NCBI GenBank assembly: GCA_050330635.1
Contig: JBHJNQ010000007.1
Coordinates: forward strand, 124,001-188,000
Origin: CADEDH01 sp050330635
Lineage (GTDB): Bacteria; Actinomycetota; Acidimicrobiia; Acidimicrobiales; SZUA-35
Reading direction: 5' to 3'
DNA length: 64,000 nucleotides
Part shown: positions 41,516 through 51,050 of the stretch, piece by piece
Position numbering within the stretch: position 1 is the first letter of the stretch
How the letters are laid out: every line of letters begins with the position of its first letter
Notes under the pieces: generated by a model
Database searches by the model: none
The model's input: only the letters and a program-made list of their open reading frames with translations
Told to the model about the DNA's origin: nothing
Program-made: the position numbers and the translations under genes

Positions 41516-43254
41516 GATGGCGTTCCGATCAATCCGAGGGCCAGGGCCGAGCGCACGGCGGTGGAGGCGGTGTGGCCCAGGCCGCAGATCGAGGCGTCCT
41601 TCATGACCCGGTCGATGTCGTCGAGGAGGTCGGGGTCGGGGCCGCCGGGGGCCGCCAGCAGCTCGTGTTGGCGTACCGTGCCGATCCGGCACGGTACGCA
41701 CTGGCCGCACGACTCGTGGCGGAAGAACTCGGCGATCCGTCGCACCACGGCGGCCAGGTCGTCGCCGTCGGCGAAGGCCATGACCACTCCCGATCCCAGC
41801 GAGAGGCCGGCCTGGCGGGTCGCCTCGAAGGTGAGGGGCAGGTCGAGCCGTTCGGGCCCGACGAAGGTGCCGGCGGCGCCGCCGAGCAGGACGGCCCGCA
41901 GGGAGCCGGTGGCCCCTCCCGCCAGGCGGAGCAGCTCGGCCAGGGTCGACCCGAACGGCACCTCGTAGAGACCCGGGCGGGCCACCCGGCCGCTGAGGCA
42001 GAACAGCTTGGTTCCCGTCGACCCGTCGGTCCCGATGGCGGCGTAGGCCTCGCCCCCGCCGGTCACGATGTCGAGCACGTTGACGAGGGTCTCGGGATTG
42101 TTGACGGCGGTGGGTCGGCCGAACAGGCCGTGGGTGGTGGGGAACGGCGGCTTCTGCCGGGGCTCGCCCCGGTACCCCTCCAACGAGTTGAACAGTGCCG
42201 TCTCCTCGCCGCAGATGTAGGCCCCCGCCCCCCGACGGACCTCGAGGTCGAACGAGACCTCGGAGCGGGCGATCCGGGGGCCGAGGAAGCCGGCCTCCCG
42301 AGCCTGGTCGATGGCCGCCTCGAGGCGGGCCGCCGCCACCGGGTACTCGCCCCGGACGTAGATCCAGCCGGTGGTCGCCCCGGTGGCGAAACCGGCGATG
42401 GTGGCGGCCTCGACGATGGCGAACGGGTCGTGCTCCATCAGGATGCGATCCTTGAACGTGCCCGGCTCCGACTCGTCGGCGTTCACGACCACGTGCTTCG
42501 GACCGGCCTCGTCGGCCACGGCCCGCCACTTCACCCCGGTGGGGAAGGCGGCGCCGCCCCGTCCCATGAGCCGGGCCGCGGTGATCTCGGCGATCACCCC
42601 GTCTGCGCCCCGGTCGAGGGCGTCGGCCAGGGCCGTGTAGCCGCCGGCGCCGACATAGCTGTCGAGGCTCGCCGGGTCGACGATGCCGACCCGGCGGAGC
42701 AGGCGGAGGCGGGAGTCGCCCGCCTGGGGCACCGGGGGTGGGGGCGCCGCCCCGTGGGCCGGGTCGACCGGGATCTCGTCGGGCCGCCCCCGCCGTTGCA
42801 GGAAACGGGCCACCGGGCGCTCGCACTGGCCGAGACAGGGGCTGGGTTGCACGGTCTGCCCCGTTGCCCGGGCGTCCGCCATCGCCTCGGCCGCCCCCGC
42901 GATCTGGCACGCTCCGTCGACGCAGACGTGGAGCACGTCGCCACCGTGGGCGGGGGCATCGGTGGTGAACAGGTCGTAGAACGTGGCCACGCCATGGATC
43001 TCGGCCGGCGGGACCTGGAGGACCTCGGCAATGTGGTTCACCCCGCCGGGGCTGATCCAGCCCGACGCCCGCTGGAGGGCGTGGAGGGCGGGAAGCAGCA
43101 GGTGGCGACGCTCGTTGCGACGGGCCCGCCCACCGAGGACGAGGCGTTCCCCGACGACGACCAGGGCGGGGCCGAGGGCGGGATCGACGGCGGCGTCGAT
43201 CGCCGCCCGCTCGGCGTCGCTGGCCCGGTCGGGGCCGAGGTGGAGGTCGGTCAC
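41512..43254 (-). CDS. Fused NuoE-NuoF-like NADH-binding diaphorase subunit
   Basis: NAD(H)-reacting subunit of the formate dehydrogenase, 580 residues. The N-terminal third is NuoE-like thioredoxin-fold [2Fe-2S] (HVCVDGACQIAG, CLGQCERP). The rest is NuoF-like: GRGGAAFPTGVKW for FMN/NAD, GAGAYICGEETALFNSLEG, and the [4Fe-4S] site ESCGQCVPCRIGT with a later Cys. The fusion matches NAD-dependent formate dehydrogenase beta subunits. Overlaps both neighbours by 4 bp. Confidence 0.88.
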   Translation of the reverse strand: MTDLHLGPDRASDAERAAIDAAVDPALGPALVVVGERLVLGGRARRNERRHLLLPALHALQRASGWISPGGVNHIAEVLQVPPAEIHGVATFYDLFTTDAPAHGGDVLHVCVDGACQIAGAAEAMADARATGQTVQPSPCLGQCERPVARFLQRRGRPDEIPVDPAHGAAPPPPVPQAGDSRLRLLRRVGIVDPASLDSYVGAGGYTALADALDRGADGVIAEITAARLMGRGGAAFPTGVKWRAVADEAGPKHVVVNADESEPGTFKDRILMEHDPFAIVEAATIAGFATGATTGWIYVRGEYPVAAARLEAAIDQAREAGFLGPRIARSEVSFDLEVRRGAGAYICGEETALFNSLEGYRGEPRQKPPFPTTHGLFGRPTAVNNPETLVNVLDIVTGGGEAYAAIGTDGSTGTKLFCLSGRVARPGLYEVPFGSTLAELLRLAGGATGSLRAVLLGGAAGTFVGPERLDLPLTFEATRQAGLSLGSGVVMAFADGDDLAAVVRRIAEFFRHESCGQCVPCRIGTVRQHELLAAPGGPDPDLLDDIDRVMKDASICGLGHTASTAVRSALALGLIGTPS

Positions 43255-45197
43255 GACACCACGGTGGTCGCCGGGACCGGGGCCAGCCGGTCGATCCGGA
43301 CCGAGGCGGCCTTGAACTCGGAGGTGCCGGAGCGCTCGTCCCAGGCGTCGTTGGTCAACAGGTTGAGGTCGACGAGCTCGGGGAAGTGGAAGGTGGTGAA
43401 CACCAGTCCCCGGGGCAGATCGGGCTGGATCCGGATCGCCATCTCGACCGTTCCGCGGGGCGAGCTGACCCGCACCCGTTCCCCGTCGACGAGGCCGAGG
43501 GCGGCGGCGTCGCCGGGGTTGACGTCGAGGGCGTCGCCGTAGCGGATCGGGGATCGGTACTCCCCCGACTGGACGCCGGTGTTGAACGAGTCGAGGGCCC
43601 GGCCCGTCGTGAGCCGGAGGGGGAACCGCTCGGTCAGCTCCTCGACCGGGCCGGCGTGCTCGACCACGCTGAACGGGGCGGGCTCCCTCCCACCGAGGTC
43701 GTCGGCCCACAGCCAGGCGTGGAGGAATGGAGTCCCCGGATGGTCCTCGTCGGGGCACGGCCACTGCAACCCGCCCGCGGACTCCAGCCGGGACCAGCTC
43801 ATCCCCCGGTGCATGGGCGACAGCGAGCGGAGCTCGTCCCACAGCTCCTCGGCCGTCGGGGTGCCCCAGTCGGCGCCGAGGCGGGTGGCGAGGTCGGCGA
43901 TGATGTCGATGTCGCTACGGGCCCCGCCGGGCGGGGTCACTGCGGCCCGGACCCGCTGGACCCGACGCTCACTGGAGGTGACGGTCCCGTCGGCCTCGGC
44001 CCACGCCACCGACGCCGGGAGGACGACGTCGGCCAGCTCGGCCGTTCGGGTCAGGAAGATGTCTTGGACGACGAGCAGTTCGAGGCCCTCCAGGAGCCGC
44101 CGGGCCTTGGCCACGTCGGCCTCGGAGTCGGCCGGGTTCTCGCCGATGCAGTACACGGCCCGCAGCTCGCCCGCCTCCATCGCCTCGAACATCAGCGTGA
44201 GGTGGAGGCCGGGGTCGGGTGGGACGTCGGCGCCCCACACGGCGGCGAAACGGGCCCGGGTCTCGGGGTCGGTGACGGCTTGGAATCCGGGGAGCTTGTC
44301 GGGCAGGGCGCCCATGTCGCCGCCGCCCTGCACGTTGTTCTGGCCCCGGAGGGGCACGAGGCCCGAGCCCCACCGGCCCACGTGTCCGGTGAGCAAGGCC
44401 AGATTGCACAGCGCCACCACGTTGTCGACGGCGTTGTGGTGCTCGGTGATCCCGAGCGTCCACAGGATCTGGGCCCGCTGGGCCGTGGCGTAGGCCTCGG
44501 CCAGCTCGGCGATGGCCGATGCCGGCACGCCGGTGATCCGCTCCGCCTGGCCCAGGGTGTAGGGCTCGACGGCGGCGGCGTAGGCGTCGAAGCCGGTGGT
44601 GGCCCGCCCTATGAAGGCCGTGTCGTGCCACCCGTTGGCGATGATGTGGCGACCCACGGCGTTGGCCAGGGCGATGTCGGTGCCAACCGACAGCCCGAGC
44701 CAGGCGTCGGCGAACTTGGCCGACGAGCTCCGCCGGGGGTCGACGCAGTAGAGCCGGGCCCCGTTGTCGACGCCGCGCAGCAGGTGGTGGAAGAAGATGG
44801 GGTGGGCCTCACGGGCGTTGGATCCCCACAGCACGATGACCTCGGCGTCGTGGATCTCCTGGTAGGAGGAGGTGCCTCCCCCCGCTCCGAACACTGTCGC
44901 CAGACCGACGACGGACGGGGCGTGTCACGTGCGGTTGCAGGAGTCGATGTTGTTGGTGCGGAGCACGGTGCGGGCCATCTTCTGGGCCGCGTAGTTGACC
45001 TCGTTGGTGGCCTTGGAGCAGCTGAACATCCCGATGGCCCCGGGGCCGTGGTCGGCCCCGATCCGTCGGAGGTCGTCGGCCACCCGCGACAGGGCCTCGT
45101 CCCAGGTGGCGGGTCGCAGCTCGCCGTCGACCCGGACGAGGGGCGTGGTGAGGCGGGCCTTCGGCTGCCCGTTCCGGGCGGTCGGCACGGTCTGCAT
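43251..45197 (-). CDS. fdhA: Selenocysteine-containing formate dehydrogenase catalytic subunit
   Basis: Molybdo/tungsto-bis-MGD enzyme that interconverts formate and CO2. The frame is open from ATG 45197 to 43251 except for one TGA at 44925-44927 (codon 91 of 648). Around it the protein reads SCNRT-U-HAPSVVGLA, the same place as Sec140 in E. coli FdhF (CCRVUHGPSVAGLA). A SECIS-like hairpin follows directly. Downstream motifs include LWTLGITEHHNAVDN, LPLRGQNNVQGGGDMGALP-like VPLRGQNNVQGGGDMGA, and the C-terminal TTGRALDSFNTG cap. The N-terminal Fe4S4 domain is absent and sits on the 40610-41515 product. Confidence 0.9.
44896..44912 (-). promoter_or_regulatory. Bacterial SECIS element for UGA-selenocysteine readthrough
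   Basis: On the transcript GTCGTC-GGTCT-GGCGAC forms a 6-bp stem (one T-G pair) with a GGUCU apical loop. It begins 12 nt after the TGA. The loop codons GGT-CTG are the 7th and 8th after the TGA, as in E. coli fdhF. The element lies inside the coding sequence, as expected for bacteria. Confidence 0.8.
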
Positions 45198-45413
45198 GAG
45201 GGGACACCTTCCGTCGAGGCGCCGGTCGGGGGCGCCGCCGCCGGCGGGGCCGGCGCTGTCGGTAGGCACCCGATCCTACCGGGGCCCGCCGCCCCGGTGG
45301 AACCGGCGGGCTTCGGGGGCCGCCCATGCCGGTGCGGGGAACCGGTGAGGACGCGTACCCACCGGGGCCCCGAGGCGGCTCAATCCCGGCGGCGAGGCGC
45401 CGACCGGGGCGGG

Positions 45414-46922
45414 GTGATCGCCGCCCTCACCCCCTCACGTCCGGCTGGCTCCCCCTCCCGTTCTCCTCGGCGCCGGGCCGCGGCCACGGCGCTGGCCCTG
45501 GCCCTCGTCGCCACCGCCTGCGGCCCGGAGGTTGCGGGGCGGGGCCCGGCAGCCGGTTCGGGACCGGCCGGGCCCCCCGCAGCAGCCGACACGGTGCCGA
45601 CGTCCACCGCGAACGGCGGACCGCCGCCGACAGGAGTCGGCGACGACCACGGCAACCGATCGACCGCGACCGCCACCGCCGCAGCCAGACCCACCCCGTC
45701 GAGCCTCGTCGACGTGGCCCACGGCGACGCCGACCGCCCCTTCGCTCCCCTGCCGCCGGCCGATCGGGCCAGCGCCGTCGTCACTCCCTCCGGCGTCGTC
45801 CTCCCCGTCATCGACACGCGGACCGTCGACCGTCTCCCCAACGGCGGCCCGATCGACGAGTGGGTGGTGGCCACGCCGTGCGCCGACGTCACCATCGTCA
45901 GCGGCCTGACCGAGCTGGGCCGGGCCCATGTGGTGCTCGATCCCGGACACGGCGGGTTCGAGGTGGGAGCCACCGGCGATCACGACCTCCGGGAGAAGGA
46001 CCTCAACCTGGCCGTCGCCCTCGCAACCGCCCGCCTGCTCGAGAGTCGGGGTGCCACCGTGGTGCTGACCCGCACCACCGACATCACCATGATGACCTCG
46101 GTCCGAGCCCTCATCGCCCGCGCGGTCCGGCCGGCCCTGTTCGTGTCGATCCACCACAACGGGGGCGCCCCCGCCAACGGCGATCGTCCCGGGTCGATCG
46201 TGTTCACCAAGGGGGGCGACCCGGAGGCCACCCGCTTCGGCGGCCTCCTCCACCAGGAGCTCACCGCCGCCCTCGAGCCCATCGGTCACGACAGGAAGGC
46301 GGCCTTCGAGCGGTACCGCCAGGCCTTCGTCGAGCACGAACGGTCGGTACTCGACCACGACCGGTCGGTGGCGGCCCGGGAGGCTGCGCTGGTGGCCAAC
46401 GGCCAGCTGGACCCGACCGTCACCACCCTCCCGGCGTCCGACATTCCCGTCGTCGACGGCACCGAGACGCCGAGCATCCGCCAGCCGGTCACGACCACCA
46501 CCGGCCCTGCCCCGGCGGGGATGGCGACGGTGCCGGTGCCCGCCACCACCCCGATTCCCGTGGCTCCGGCCGAGATCACCGCCGGACCGGTCCCCGAGTT
46601 CCGGTGGGCCGGCACCGGCTACGGCGGGGTCCGGGCGTGGCTGGCCGACGACGGGCGGGACCTCCTCTCGGTCCTGCGCCGGAGCGGCGACGTGACCGCG
46701 GTCCTGGCCGAGCTGGTCTATGTGACCAACCCGGTGGAGGCCGATCTCCTGGCCGACCCGGCGTTCGTGGAGCTGGAGGCCGCCGTGCTGGCCGACAGCA
46801 TCGAACGGTTCCTGGCCTCCGAAGAGACCGGCTCCGGTTTCGTGGAGGACCAGGTCGGTGACCAGGACATCGGCGGTGGCGGCCACCGCAACACCTGCGT
46901 TGATCCCGACCTGGGCCTGTGA
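45414..46922 (+). CDS. N-acetylmuramoyl-L-alanine amidase (Amidase_3) lipoprotein
   Basis: Zinc peptidoglycan hydrolase cutting the MurNAc-L-Ala bond, 502 residues. An Arg-rich start and hydrophobic segment end in ATACGP (variant lipobox, Cys36). Residues about 37-170 are a Pro/Thr/Gly-rich linker. Catalytic zinc ligands are in VVLDPGHGG (His179), LREKDLN (Glu194) and SIHHNGG. The catalytic Glu is in AVLAELVYVTNP. An insert of about 130 residues, also Thr/Pro-rich, interrupts the domain between these last two. GTG 45414 is the chosen start; no clear promoter is seen. Confidence 0.82.
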   Translation: MIAALTPSRPAGSPSRSPRRRAAATALALALVATACGPEVAGRGPAAGSGPAGPPAAADTVPTSTANGGPPPTGVGDDHGNRSTATATAAARPTPSSLVDVAHGDADRPFAPLPPADRASAVVTPSGVVLPVIDTRTVDRLPNGGPIDEWVVATPCADVTIVSGLTELGRAHVVLDPGHGGFEVGATGDHDLREKDLNLAVALATARLLESRGATVVLTRTTDITMMTSVRALIARAVRPALFVSIHHNGGAPANGDRPGSIVFTKGGDPEATRFGGLLHQELTAALEPIGHDRKAAFERYRQAFVEHERSVLDHDRSVAAREAALVANGQLDPTVTTLPASDIPVVDGTETPSIRQPVTTTTGPAPAGMATVPVPATTPIPVAPAEITAGPVPEFRWAGTGYGGVRAWLADDGRDLLSVLRRSGDVTAVLAELVYVTNPVEADLLADPAFVELEAAVLADSIERFLASEETGSGFVEDQVGDQDIGGGGHRNTCVDPDLGL

Positions 46923-47003
46923 CCCCTCCGGGGGCGGGCCGCGGTCCGGCCCGGGGTGACGACCCCATCCGGCCCGGGAGCGCCGTGTAGGCTCCGCCGC
47001 CGG

Positions 47004-47744
47004 ATGGAGTGGCTCGGGTTGACCCTGGCGGCGTGGGCCGTGGCGATGGTCATCGTGCTGACCGGGTCGATCCTCCAGGGCGCCATGGGCTTCGGGCTGG
47101 GGCTGGTGGCGGCGCCCGTGCTCGTGCTGCTCGACCCCACGCTCGTTCCGGGTGTCGTGATCGGGATGGGGCTTCCGCTCGCCCTGATCGTGGCCTGGCG
47201 GGAACGCCGCGCCGTCGATGTGCGGGAGATCCGGTGGGCGGTCCTGGGCCGCATCCCGGGGTCGATCATCGGTTCGTGGGCGGTGGTGGCACTCGGGACA
47301 CGGGCCCTGGCCGTCGGTTTCTCCCTGTCGATCCTGACCGCCGTGGGGCTCAGCCTCGGTGGGTTGCGGGTGACCCGCACCCCCGTCACCGTCACCATCG
47401 CCGGCTTCGCGTCGGGGGTGACGGGCACCGCCACGTCGGTGGGCGGTCCCCCGATGGCCCTGCTCTACCAGCACGACACCGGTCCCGCCCTCCGCTCCGC
47501 CCTCGCCGCCTTCTTCGCCACCGGGGCGCTCATGTCGCTGACCGTGCTGACGATCGTCGGCGAGTTCCACGGGCGGGAGCTGGCGGTGGCGGTGTCGCTG
47601 ATGCCGGCCTCGCTCATCGGGCTCGCGCTGTCGGGGCGACTCAACCGCTTCCTCGACGGGGGTCACACGCGGGCGGCGGTGCTGGTGGTGGCCGTTGCGG
47701 CGGCCCTGACCATCGGCGTGCGGGCCGCTCTCGGTGCCGGCTGA
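47004..47744 (+). CDS. TauE/SafE-family membrane exporter
   Basis: A 246-residue protein with about 8 TM helices; the two family repeats are recognisable (GSILQGAMGFGLGLVAAPVL and ASGVTGTATSVGGPPMALLYQ). Proteins of this type export sulfite, sulfoacetate or other organic anions; the substrate is unknown here. TAGGCT lies 10 bp upstream of ATG 47004. Placed between the amidase and the formate-THF ligase. Confidence 0.85.
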   Translation: MEWLGLTLAAWAVAMVIVLTGSILQGAMGFGLGLVAAPVLVLLDPTLVPGVVIGMGLPLALIVAWRERRAVDVREIRWAVLGRIPGSIIGSWAVVALGTRALAVGFSLSILTAVGLSLGGLRVTRTPVTVTIAGFASGVTGTATSVGGPPMALLYQHDTGPALRSALAAFFATGALMSLTVLTIVGEFHGRELAVAVSLMPASLIGLALSGRLNRFLDGGHTRAAVLVVAVAAALTIGVRAALGAG

Positions 47745-47899
47745 CCCCTCCCCACCGCGTGCCCGGGGTGACGGCGGTGGCCACTGGTCGGCCGGGGCCG
47801 CTCGCTATCGTGGACTGCGTTTCGGGCACGCGGCCGAACGATCCGACCGGATCCGACGATGGACGGCCGACCCGCCGGCCGAGAGGAGCGCCCCGACCG

Positions 47900-49597
47900 A
47901 TGGCCATTCCCAGCGATCTGGAGATCGCCGATGCCGCCACCCTCCTCCCCCTGGCCGAGGTGGCGGCGTCCGCCGGCATCGATCCCGACCTGCTGGAGCC
48001 CTACGGTCTGGGGGCGGCCAAGATCCCCCTGGACGCTATCGAGGCCCTGGCCGACCAGCCCCGGGCCCGCTACGTGGTGGTCACCGCCATCACGCCGACG
48101 CCGCTGGGCGAGGGCAAGACGACCACGACGGTCGGTCTGGGCCAGGCGTTCGCCCATCTGGGGAAGCGGGCCACGATCACGATCCGCCAGCCATCGATGG
48201 GCCCCACGTTCGGGATCAAGGGCGGGGCGTCCGGGGGCGGGTACAGCCAGGTCGTTCCCATGGATCTGCTCAACCTCCACCTGACGGGCGATGCGCACGC
48301 CGTCACCGCGGCCCACAACCTGTGCGCCGCCATGATCGACGCCCACCTCTTCCACGGCAACGCCGCGGGCTTCGACCCCCTGGGCATCACCTGGCGACGG
48401 GTACTGGACGTCAACGACCGGGCCCTGCGCAACATCGTCGTCGGTCTCGGCGGACGGCTCGACGGGATTCCCCGCCAGACCGGTTTCGACATCACCGCCG
48501 CCTCCGAGGTCATGGCGGCGCTGGCCCTCACCACGTCGTTGACCGACCTGCGGGCCCGCATGGGTCGCATCGTGCTCGGTCACTCCCCCGCCGGCGACCC
48601 GATCACGGCCGACGACATCGACGCCGCCGGGGCCATGACGGTGCTGCTGCGGGAGGCCATCAAACCCAACCTGATGCAGACCCTGGAGCACACCCCGGTG
48701 CTGGTCCACGCCGGGCCGTTCGCCAACATCGCCACCGGCAACTCGTCGGTGGTGGCCGACCTGATCGGCATCCGCACCGGCGACGTCCTGCTGACCGAGG
48801 CCGGCTTCGGGGCCGACATGGGGGCCGAGCGGTTCTTCAACATCAAGTGCCGGACCTCGGGCCTGGTGCCCGACGCCGCAGTGGTCGTGGCCACCGTGCA
48901 GGGGCTCAAGGCCCACTCCGGTCGTCACCGCCTCGTGGCTGGCCGGCCGCTGCCCGACGCCCTGCTGGCCGAGAATCCCGACGAGGTCCTCGAGGGTGGC
49001 GCCAACCTGCGCAAGCAGGTGGCCAACGTCGTGCACCACGGGGTGACGCCCGTCGTCGCCATCAACGCCTTCCCCGGCGACCATCCGGCCGACGTAGCCG
49101 CCATCGGTGAGATCGCCGACGAGCTCGGCGTGCGCTGGGCCGTGGCCAGCCATTTCGCCGAGGGTGGCAAGGGGGCCACCGATCTGGCGGCGGCGGTGCT
49201 CGATGCGGCCGCCGAGCCCGGCCGGTTCCGTTTCCTCTACCCCGACGACGCCTCCCTGACCACCAAGATCGAGACGGTGGCGACAGAGGTCTACGGCGCC
49301 GCCGGCGTCGACTACACGCCAGCGGCCCGGCGCCAGCTCGAGGGCTACGAACGGTCCGGGTTCGGCCGCCTGCCGGTCTGCATCGCCAAGACCCACCTGT
49401 CGCTGTCGTCCGATCCGTCGCTCCCCGGCGCCCCCACCGGGTGGACCCTGCCGGTGCGCGAGGTCAGGGCCTCCATCGGGGCCGGGTTCATTTACCCCAT
49501 CTGCGGCGACATGCAGACCATGCCGGGCCTGGGGTCGGCGCCGGCGGCCGGGGACATCGACATCGACGACGACGGGCACATCGTGGGTCTCCGGTGA
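47900..49597 (+). CDS. fhs: Formate-tetrahydrofolate ligase
   Basis: ATP-dependent formation of 10-formyl-THF from formate, cytoplasmic, 565 residues (normal length). Motifs: TPTPLGEGKTTTTVGL (P-loop), RQPSMGPTFGIKGGASGGGY, RETGFDITAASEVMA-like PRQTGFDITAASEVMA, and FIYPICGDMQTMPGLG at the C-terminus. ATG 47900 has a GAGAGGAG ribosome-binding site with a somewhat long spacer; a TATCGT hexamer near 47806 may be its -10. The MTHFR-like gene overlaps its stop. Confidence 0.95.
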   Translation: MAIPSDLEIADAATLLPLAEVAASAGIDPDLLEPYGLGAAKIPLDAIEALADQPRARYVVVTAITPTPLGEGKTTTTVGLGQAFAHLGKRATITIRQPSMGPTFGIKGGASGGGYSQVVPMDLLNLHLTGDAHAVTAAHNLCAAMIDAHLFHGNAAGFDPLGITWRRVLDVNDRALRNIVVGLGGRLDGIPRQTGFDITAASEVMAALALTTSLTDLRARMGRIVLGHSPAGDPITADDIDAAGAMTVLLREAIKPNLMQTLEHTPVLVHAGPFANIATGNSSVVADLIGIRTGDVLLTEAGFGADMGAERFFNIKCRTSGLVPDAAVVVATVQGLKAHSGRHRLVAGRPLPDALLAENPDEVLEGGANLRKQVANVVHHGVTPVVAINAFPGDHPADVAAIGEIADELGVRWAVASHFAEGGKGATDLAAAVLDAAAEPGRFRFLYPDDASLTTKIETVATEVYGAAGVDYTPAARRQLEGYERSGFGRLPVCIAKTHLSLSSDPSLPGAPTGWTLPVREVRASIGAGFIYPICGDMQTMPGLGSAPAAGDIDIDDDGHIVGLR

Positions 49598-50352
49598 CCA
49601 CGCCGGCGGACGGTGGACGGTGCCGCCTCGGTCGGCTGCTCGATGCCGTGCGGTTCGAGCTCATCCCCCTCGACGGCATCGACGACGCCCTGGCCGCCCT
49701 CCCGCCCGGCTCACCGGTCTCGGTCACCTGCTCACCAGTGCGCGGCATCGGGGCCACCATGGCCCTCACCGATCGTCTCCGCACCCTCGGCCACCACCCG
49801 GTTCCCCATCTCTCGGCCCGGCTGGTCGAGGGGCCTGCGGAGGTGGCCCGTCTCGCCGGCTGGCTGCGGACCGAGGCCGTCGGCCACGCCTTCGTGATCG
49901 GTGGCGACGCCCCCACCCCACGAGGCCCCTACCGCGATGCCGCCTCGTTTCTCGTCGCCCTGCTCGACGCCGGACCCGGCCTCGTCACCGTGGGGGTGGC
50001 CGCTTATCCCGACGGCCACCCGTCGGTGCCGGATGACCGCCTCGATGCGGCCCTCGACGCCAAGCAGACCCTCCTGGCAGCTGCGGGGGTCCTGGGCTAT
50101 GCCACCACCCAGCTTTGCTTCCAGCCAGACGTCATACTGCGCTGGCTCACCGAGCGGCGCCACCGGGGTCTCATCCTCCCCGTACACCTCGGCATCGCCG
50201 GGTCGGTCGATCCGGCCCAGCTGCTGCGGACCGGGGCCCGACTCGGTGTCGGCGCCTCGCTCCGCTATCTGTGCAAGAACACCTCGGCCGTCGGCCGGCT
50301 CCTGACCCAGCGCTACGAGCCGGGTCACGACCGACGGGCAGCCGGGTGGTGA
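49594..50352 (+). CDS. Methylenetetrahydrofolate reductase-like protein
   Basis: A 252-residue MetF-family barrel: VSVTCSPVRGIGATM, VPHLSARLVEG, VIGGDAPTPRGPY, GVAAYPDGHPS, DAKQTLLAAAGVLGYATTQLCFQ and GILPVHLGIAG-like LILPVHLGIAG. It is shorter than E. coli MetF (296) and divergent, so the electron donor and exact reaction are uncertain. Overlaps fhs by GTGA, which argues for folate one-carbon work. Confidence 0.75.
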   Translation: MTTPADGGRCRLGRLLDAVRFELIPLDGIDDALAALPPGSPVSVTCSPVRGIGATMALTDRLRTLGHHPVPHLSARLVEGPAEVARLAGWLRTEAVGHAFVIGGDAPTPRGPYRDAASFLVALLDAGPGLVTVGVAAYPDGHPSVPDDRLDAALDAKQTLLAAAGVLGYATTQLCFQPDVILRWLTERRHRGLILPVHLGIAGSVDPAQLLRTGARLGVGASLRYLCKNTSAVGRLLTQRYEPGHDRRAAGW

Positions 50353-51027
50353 CCCGGGCCCTGCGCTCCGTCGGCCACATCCGGGTCTTCGCCGCCCTCG
50401 CCTCGATCTGCTCGTCTGCCGTGCTTATGTACACCATCGCCGTCCATCCGGTGACGTGGGCCATGATGCGCTTCGTCACCGGTATGTGCATGGCGGGGAT
50501 CTACGTCGTGGCCGAATCGTGGATCAACGACCTCGCCACCAACCGGACCAGGGGCCGGCTGCTGGCCGTGTACATGGTGGTGTCGATGGGGGGCCTGGCC
50601 GCTGGCCAACCCCTCCTCAACGTGGCCGACCCTGCTCGTCGCCACCCCCGGCTCGGCCGCCGCCACGGCCCTCATGTTCGTCCTCGGCGGCATGAGCTAC
50701 CCCCTCTACTCCCTGGCCATCGCCTACACCAACGACTGGCTGACCCCCGATCAGGTGGTGGGGGCGAGCGCCGCTCTCGTCACCGTCAACGGGGTGGGGG
50801 CCATGATCGGGCCCGTGGTGGCCGCCATCCTGATGTTCACGTTGGGCGTCGCCCAGTTCTTCGTCGCCCTCCTCGTCACCCACGGGGCGGAGGTGGTCTA
50901 CCTCGGCTATCGGCTCGTGCGCCACGACGGGCTGCCGCTCTCGGCCCAGCTGCGCTACCGCCCGTTTCCGGCCCGGGCGTCGGCCGTGGCCACCGTGCTC
51001 CTCCCCCGGGGCGGACGCCGCCGCTGA
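50349..51027 (+). pseudogene. Broken MFS transporter gene
   Basis: Two pieces of one YcaD-like MFS transporter in different frames. The first (50349 to about 50628) reads ALRSVGHIRVFAALAS ... WINDLATNRTRGRLLAVYMVVSMGGLAAGQ, which corresponds to TM3-TM5. The second (about 50628 to 51027) reads TLLVATPGSAAATALMF ... YTNDWLTPDQVVGASAAL, which corresponds to TM8 onward. The first roughly 60 residues and a block of roughly 100-150 in the middle are missing, and the frame changes at the junction. Confidence 0.8.
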
Positions 51028-51050
51028 TCGGCCGGGCCGGCGGGACCCCC

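Noticed and set aside
44925..45269. A separate short gene ending at the TGA of fdhA
   Set aside because: The sequence continues without loss across the TGA into the catalytic subunit, with Sec-site context and SECIS; splitting the gene is not justified.
46956..47003. Longer N-terminus for the TauE-like protein
   Set aside because: The added residues are Pro/Arg-rich, precede the first TM helix unnaturally and would place the start upstream of the TAGGCT promoter element.
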